Assembly: GCF_025152405.1 (NCBI RefSeq)
Contig: NZ_CP102292.1
Location: forward strand, 1,736,001-1,800,000
Direction: 5' to 3'
Source: [Ruminococcus] lactaris ATCC 29176
Lineage (GTDB): Bacteria > Bacillota > Clostridia > Lachnospirales > Lachnospiraceae
DNA length: 64,000 nt
The notes beneath the pieces were generated by a model. The model did not search any database. It was not told the DNA's origin and was given only the letters and a program-made list of their open reading frames with translations. Below are positions 59,825-64,000 of the stretch, one piece after another (positions within the stretch are counted from its first letter, which is position 1; each line of letters opens with the position of its first letter). Position numbers and translations under genes: made by a program.

Positions 59825-60894
59825 TATTTCGTCCCTCCCATCATCTCAATGAATCTGTCGAACAGGTATCCTGAATCCTGCGGTCCCGGACAAGCTTCCG
59901 GATGGAACTGCACCGTAAAGATATTCTTTCCTACATATGCAAGTCCCTCATTCGTTCCATCATTTACATTCTTAAATGCCGGAACTGCAATCTTTGGATC
60001 TACATTCTCATCATCTACTACATAACCATGGTTCTGGGATGAAATATAGACACGTCCGGTCTGAAGATCTTTCACCGGATGATTTCCTCCACGGTGTCCG
60101 TATTTCAGCTTATGCGTTGTCGCACCGGTAGCCAGAGCCATTAACTGATGACCCAGACAAATAGCAAAAATCGGGATATCTGTATTGTATAATTTTCTGA
60201 TTTCCTCAATAATTGATGTGCAGTCTGCCGGATCTCCAGGTCCATTAGAAAGCATGATGCCGTCCGGATTAGAAGAAATAATTTCTTCTGCCGGTGTATG
60301 TGCCGGATAAACCGTCACTTCGCATCCACGCCTGTTCAAAGATTTTGCAATATTATTCTTTGCTCCAAGATCAAGAAGTGCAACTTTCTTTCCATTTCCT
60401 TCCAATACATATTTTTCGGCACATGTCACCTTTGATACGACATCACCGACCGTATATGCCTTTAACTTCGGTAAGATCTCATCAAGATTATAATTCTCAT
60501 TCGTCGTGATCATACCGTTCATAGTTCCTTTTTCTCTCAGGATTTTTGTCAGAGCACGTGTATCCACCCCTGCAATTCCCGGAATATCCTGTTCTTTAAG
60601 GAAATCCTGAATTGTGCCTTCGCATCTGAAATTGCTCGGCATACGGGACAGTTCTCTCACAATATAGCCGTCAGGCCATGCCTTCCTAGACTCCATGTCC
60701 GGTGTGATACCATAGTTACCGATCAGCGGATAGGTCATGACAACAGCCTGTCCTGCATAAGAAGGGTCCGTCAACACCTCCAGATAACCTGTCATCGAGG
60801 TATTAAATACGATCTCACTGATCATATCCTTCGTCGAACCAATGCTTGTTCCTGTAAACACAGTACCGTCTTCCAAAATAAGAAACGCTTTCAT
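59824..60894 (-). CDS. carA: Carbamoyl-phosphate synthase small subunit (glutaminase)
   Basis: Class I glutamine amidotransferase that supplies ammonia to CarB. The N-terminal CPSase domain starts FLILEDGTVFTGTSIG. The glutaminase has SNGPGDPADC, the nucleophile IPIFAICLGHQLMALA (Cys) and the catalytic His/Glu in QFHPEACPGPQDSGYLFD. The ATG at 60894 has AAAGGGTG upstream; the 18-residue longer frame has no such site. 356 aa. It is the first gene of carAB, with a promoter at 61035-61063. Confidence 0.97.
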   Translation of the reverse strand: MKAFLILEDGTVFTGTSIGSTKDMISEIVFNTSMTGYLEVLTDPSYAGQAVVMTYPLIGNYGITPDMESRKAWPDGYIVRELSRMPSNFRCEGTIQDFLKEQDIPGIAGVDTRALTKILREKGTMNGMITTNENYNLDEILPKLKAYTVGDVVSKVTCAEKYVLEGNGKKVALLDLGAKNNIAKSLNRRGCEVTVYPAHTPAEEIISSNPDGIMLSNGPGDPADCTSIIEEIRKLYNTDIPIFAICLGHQLMALATGATTHKLKYGHRGGNHPVKDLQTGRVYISSQNHGYVVDDENVDPKIAVPAFKNVNDGTNEGLAYVGKNIFTVQFHPEACPGPQDSGYLFDRFIEMMGGTK

Positions 60895-61034
60895 CTGTTC
60901 ACCCTTTCCCTTCGTAAAATTTATCTTTGCATAGGGAGAATCTGCCACCTGCAGTTTCTCTTACATACTTTGACATAGTAAAGGCACTCTTGGAGTCTTT
61001 CGTTCCAGAGCGCCCACTTTCTCAAATTGTAAAA

Positions 61035-61063
61035 ATTATACTACACTTGAGACCATATTTCAA
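61035..61063 (-). promoter_or_regulatory. SigA-type promoter for carAB
   Basis: On the minus strand TTGAAA (61058-61063), 17 nt, TATAAT (61035-61040). The leader is about 130 nt and contains small hairpins (60986-61007), but no clear attenuator. MITE copy R6 starts 27 nt upstream of the -35. Confidence 0.85.
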
Positions 61064-61089
61064 CATTATTTTTAATGTATAATTATAAA

Positions 61090-61283
61090 GATGTTGGGGT
61101 CAAAAGCCCCCAACAATGATGCCAACGGATTGTTTCGTGCTACGCACTCCCACAATCCTACCCGCTATTCGCATATCATGGTGCTTACGCCCCACTTTTA
61201 TGCTCATATCTGGGCGGGTCTCAAGGTCATTCTACCACCAGTGTGCAAGCACACGTGGTTTCAGACCTTTTGACCCTGACATC
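61090..61283 (+). mobile_element. MITE-like element, full copy R6 (194 bp)
   Basis: Nearly identical to the copy at 35674. It has a 7-bp target duplication TTATAAA at 61083-61089 and 61284-61290. It sits between the carAB promoter and the stop of the transglutaminase-like gene. Confidence 0.88.
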
Positions 61284-61292
61284 TTATAAATT

Positions 61293-62621
61293 TCAGTTTC
61301 CGGTGTATTCGAAATACTGCCAATCGACTGTGATTCTGTAATGCTCCGTATATTCTGAATAGCTGTACCGTACCCGGCTGAAGCCATAATATTGTGCCAG
61401 CCCCTGGGATGCCTGTGGGAGAAGATTATTGATGATATCCTCTCTCGCCTGTGCATATACATCCGGATTTGAAAATTCACAGGTGAAAGAATCTTCTTTT
61501 TTCTGATAACTTTCTTTCATCTTTTCCATTAATGTAGCTGCATCATAACTTTCATAATACATATTGTTCAGTTTAAAATAATTCAGATTGTCTGAATCAC
61601 AGACCGGATAATCAGTCACCGCTTTTATCGTATGGTTGCGGTACATCTTTTCATCTGAAGTACATAAGTAATCATAATTAATATTATTTCCCGCATTCGT
61701 TTCCGGATTTTCTGTCTGGTCATAAATCGGATCTCCCCATGTCGTGTCTATCTGATAATACTTTCCATTGCACTTGACGATATTCCATGCATGGGCTTCA
61801 TTATTTTCTCCAGCCGTTCCCTCAACATATAAACATTGAATTCCAAGCTTTTCAAGAAGAAGCTGCGTAGAACGTGCATAACCTGCACAGACAGAACGCT
61901 TTCCCACCAATGCACTATATACATTCTGGTTATCCGCAGCATTTTTATCATAATCAACCGTATTGACAAGATATTCAAAAACTGCTTTTATTTTGGTATA
62001 ATCATCTGCATCTTTGTCTATTCCACTCAGGCACTGCCCAACAGCTTCATCAACCTGGTTTTGTCGTACATCTCTTTCCGCTTTGGTACATGTATACCCC
62101 GGTGAAATTTCTGTCCTGTTCTCACTTAGATACTTACTTCCACTCCAGCTCCGATCGCACCAGAAAAGAGTCGGCATATCATACATAATATATTCAAATA
62201 CCTTTTGCAATTTCGTATCATCTGCCGTACTTACATGAATCACCGTCTCCATATCTTCCAGACCTTTAAGTATTTCTTTATAATACTTCTGTTCTTCTGC
62301 ACTCAGTTTCTGATAATAATACTTTTGTGCCAGCTCTTCGGTCATATCCTGATCTGGATCTGCATTTTTCTTTTCATCCGTACTTTTTTTCTGCTTCTTC
62401 TGCTCTTCAAGCTTTTTCTTTTCCGCTTCCTTTTTCTTTTCTTCCTTTTTTCTATAATCCGCAATCTGCCCCATCGGATTTTTTTCTTCCGAAGGTCCCG
62501 CAGCAAGATTCATACCTACGCATCCTATCCCCAACAGAAAAAGGATCACACAAGCAAGAATCATTCCTTTGGGAAACAGTCCCTTTTCTTCTCGTCCCTG
62601 ACCGCTCATCTTTCTCTCCAT
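61293..62621 (-). CDS. Membrane-anchored transglutaminase-like protein
   Basis: Single-pass protein with the bulk outside the cell. An N-terminal helix at about 19-40 (MILACVILFLLGIGCVG) is followed by a Lys/Glu coiled-coil-like stalk (about 55-90). The transglutaminase-like/CysPc domain (about 190-310) has the triad Cys in GKRSVCAGYARSTQLLL, His in ENNEAHAWNIV, and Asp in YYQIDTTWGDP. Such proteins often cleave or cross-link peptides or wall components; the substrate is unknown. The start at 62621 is the longest; the ATG at 62609 (MSGQGREEKG) has a better GGAGAG site. It follows the SpoIID-like gene by 39 nt. Confidence 0.82.
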   Translation of the reverse strand: MERKMSGQGREEKGLFPKGMILACVILFLLGIGCVGMNLAAGPSEEKNPMGQIADYRKKEEKKKEAEKKKLEEQKKQKKSTDEKKNADPDQDMTEELAQKYYYQKLSAEEQKYYKEILKGLEDMETVIHVSTADDTKLQKVFEYIMYDMPTLFWCDRSWSGSKYLSENRTEISPGYTCTKAERDVRQNQVDEAVGQCLSGIDKDADDYTKIKAVFEYLVNTVDYDKNAADNQNVYSALVGKRSVCAGYARSTQLLLEKLGIQCLYVEGTAGENNEAHAWNIVKCNGKYYQIDTTWGDPIYDQTENPETNAGNNINYDYLCTSDEKMYRNHTIKAVTDYPVCDSDNLNYFKLNNMYYESYDAATLMEKMKESYQKKEDSFTCEFSNPDVYAQAREDIINNLLPQASQGLAQYYGFSRVRYSYSEYTEHYRITVDWQYFEYTGN

Positions 62622-62660
62622 CTCTTTAGTATCAGCTTCTATCTATCCCAGATATCTGCT

Positions 62661-63926
62661 TTAAACCAACTCTGCAATCCTTGACACCCCTACATAAATC
62701 TCTGAGATCTTATACCAGGTAGAATAATCTACTGTTCCTGTCACCGGAAGTCCGAATACTGACTGGAACTTCTCCACTGCCTGTGCTGTTGCAGGTCCAT
62801 AGATTCCGTCTGCCTCTACTTTCGGGATTGCCGGATATGCCTCGGATATCACCCGGAGCTGTTCCTGCATCTGCAGCACCTTTTCTCCACTGGCCCCCTG
62901 CTCCAGTGTGTATCCGGGCCAGGAAGATGGTATTCCCGAGATCTCCTGAGCTGTATTGATATACATGTCATCACCGTAATAATAACGTAAGATTTCTATC
63001 GCTGTCAATCCCTGATCCCCCAGTGCTTTTGACCCCCACTGGGTCAACCAGTTCGGGCAGCTCACTCTCCGCCCATCACAATACTGCGTCAGGATCGGCT
63101 GCCGCACATTGGGTCTTGAAAGATAATCAGCAAACAGTTCATCCACAATCACAGAAATCGAATCAAAAATATTTCTCTCAGGAATCCACTTATGGTCAAA
63201 GGCAGTGGAGGAAGTGATCGTGAAATCATACCCTTTATTTCTGTACCACTCCGTATAAACCCGGTTCAGAGTAAACGACATGATTGCCAGTACATTCGCC
63301 CGGATCGTATTTTCCGGCCAGGTCGCATAAATCTCACTGGATGCAACATTCTTGATATAATCTTTATATTTAACATAATAATTGGTTGCGGTTGAATCTC
63401 TTGGTGAACCATCATGTACCACAATATACTCCGGCACAACCACACGGCTTAAAACAATCTCCCCCGTCTCTGTCACCGGCTTGATCTCTGCCTCTGCGAT
63501 CTTCGGGGGATAGTCTCCATATAAAGTATGAGCGGGGATAACGAATACTTGATCCTCTTCCCCGCTCACATCTGCTGGTTTCATCTGTATGTTCTGTATT
63601 GCCTTTACATTTGCAAGAATCTCCGTTCCTGCAATATTGACCGGTTCAAATCCCGGTGCTTTGATACTCAGCGTATATTCCGAATATGGCTGTCTGTCTT
63701 CTTCTATATCCAGACTCCACTCCTCCGGTGGTGCTGCAAGTTCGATTGTCTCCGTCTGTCCTGATGAATCTGTCTGTATCTTTTCCAGCGTACTTTCCGG
63801 TACTCCGGTATACGAAATAGAAATTTCCGCCCGTTCCACCGGAAATGCATTCACCGAGGAAGTAACATTGATCTGAAGCGTTCCTCTGTCAACTGCTTCT
63901 GTCTGCATGGCACGTAACTGGCTCAT
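62661..63926 (-). CDS. SpoIID/LytB-like protein with peptidoglycan-binding domain
   Basis: Predicted wall-acting protein, 421 aa. The middle region (about 205-330) resembles SpoIID/amidase-enhancer proteins: TIRANVLAIMSFTLNRVY at the place of the usual ALKAQAVAARTYAL, TITSSTAFD, and LTQWGSKALGDQGLTAIEIL, then RYYYGDD, like SpoIID's SQyGAxxMAxxGxxYxEILxyYY. The C-terminus (about 345-415) is a PG_binding_1 repeat (GASGEKVLQMQEQLRVIS, VEADGIYGPATAQAVEKFQS, FGLPVTGTVDYST). There is no signal peptide, unlike SpoIID. The SpoIID match is by motif order and is tentative; the PG-binding domain is firm. ATG with GGAG upstream, close to the window edge. It probably forms a unit with the transglutaminase-like gene. 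Confidence 0.7.
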   Translation of the reverse strand: MSQLRAMQTEAVDRGTLQINVTSSVNAFPVERAEISISYTGVPESTLEKIQTDSSGQTETIELAAPPEEWSLDIEEDRQPYSEYTLSIKAPGFEPVNIAGTEILANVKAIQNIQMKPADVSGEEDQVFVIPAHTLYGDYPPKIAEAEIKPVTETGEIVLSRVVVPEYIVVHDGSPRDSTATNYYVKYKDYIKNVASSEIYATWPENTIRANVLAIMSFTLNRVYTEWYRNKGYDFTITSSTAFDHKWIPERNIFDSISVIVDELFADYLSRPNVRQPILTQYCDGRRVSCPNWLTQWGSKALGDQGLTAIEILRYYYGDDMYINTAQEISGIPSSWPGYTLEQGASGEKVLQMQEQLRVISEAYPAIPKVEADGIYGPATAQAVEKFQSVFGLPVTGTVDYSTWYKISEIYVGVSRIAELV

Positions 63927-64000
63927 GATCTACTCCATGAAATCTATCATCATCTCTATTATATAAACCGGCTTTTCATGATATTCCTGCTAATTTCATA

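Noticed and set aside
60960-61020. PyrR-binding-like attenuator before carA
   Set aside because: GACTCCAAGAGTGCC on the minus strand only partly resembles the PyrR site, and no terminator hairpin with a T-run follows.
61091-61273. Open frame of 60 codons inside MITE copies R5 and R6 (MLGSKAPNNDANGLF...)
   Set aside because: It exists only because the copies are almost identical. There is no binding site, the short copy lacks most of it, and the hairpins dictate the sequence.
63630-63665. tRNA-like GGTTCAAATCCCGG (T-arm)
   Set aside because: It is in the coding region of the SpoIID-like protein (GFEPVNI) and no cloverleaf can be folded around it.

Overview
The window is a low-to-moderate G+C Firmicutes chromosome segment, best explained as a Lachnospiraceae/Clostridia gut commensal. 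The signs are the ylxM-ffh-rpsP-khpA-rimM-trmD-rplS-lepB-rbgA order, HPr kinase, the long HPF, a sortase-anchored VPTGD surface protein, spore-type proteins, and AGGAGG ribosome binding sites almost everywhere. No rRNA, tRNA or CRISPR array was seen. Assignment to a genus is not possible from this sequence alone.

Layout. 1-7.5 kb (minus strand): start of a lipoprotein, a short RpoD-like sigma factor, a decayed fructose-bisphosphatase gene (fbp), dapB, a two-OB-fold SSB-like gene and a giant surface metallophosphoesterase. 7.8-14 kb (plus): typA, hpf and a class A PBP, with a YigZ gene on the minus strand between. 14-20 kb (minus): ftsH-uvrC-hprK-glcK. 20.2-23.3 kb: accessory islet with an orphan truncated HicB and two unknown membrane proteins, bracketed by two copies of a small repeat element. 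23.3-34.5 kb: DUF1846 gene, pyrG, a dus-PAP2 pair, an ABC exporter, a small membrane protein, and HD / CorA / polyphosphate kinase genes. 34.6-38.7 kb: relic of a two-component system, HAD hydrolase, tandem repeat elements, LysR and an IS110-type insertion sequence. 38.7-50.7 kb: proB, thioesterase/GntR, mscS, then the long ribosome-biogenesis/secretion cluster. 50.8-56.5 kb: subtilase, a Cys/Gly-rich protein, unknown small genes, two convergent structured RNAs, a TtcA-like gene, a thioesterase and a divergent truA. 56.6-64 kb: carAB, a repeat element, a transglutaminase-like protein and a SpoIID-like protein.

Most notable: (1) two copies of a roughly 185-nt structured RNA face each other at 53.56-53.75 kb (+) and 54.01-54.19 kb (-), with extensive compensatory base changes and a shared 5' motif starting just after the stop codon of the preceding gene; (2) a MITE-like family with 194-bp full copies, inverted ends and 7-8 bp target duplications occurs at 20.2, 23.2, 35.6 and 61.1 kb, with remnants at 0.2 and 35.6 kb; (3) one of two signal peptidase I homologues has lost both catalytic residues; (4) a TruA homologue carries Glu in place of the catalytic Asp; (5) relics of fbp and of a two-component system show recent gene decay.

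How the genes fit together: the 41-51 kb block supplies protein synthesis and export (SRP, S16, L19, RimM, TrmD, RbgA, signal peptidase). ftsH-uvrC-hprK-glcK couples quality control, repair and carbon control. pyrG and carAB serve pyrimidine supply. PBP, the SpoIID-like protein and PAP2 serve the envelope. Start codons were moved to the nearest ATG/GTG/TTG with a good ribosome binding site wherever the longest frame lacked one.
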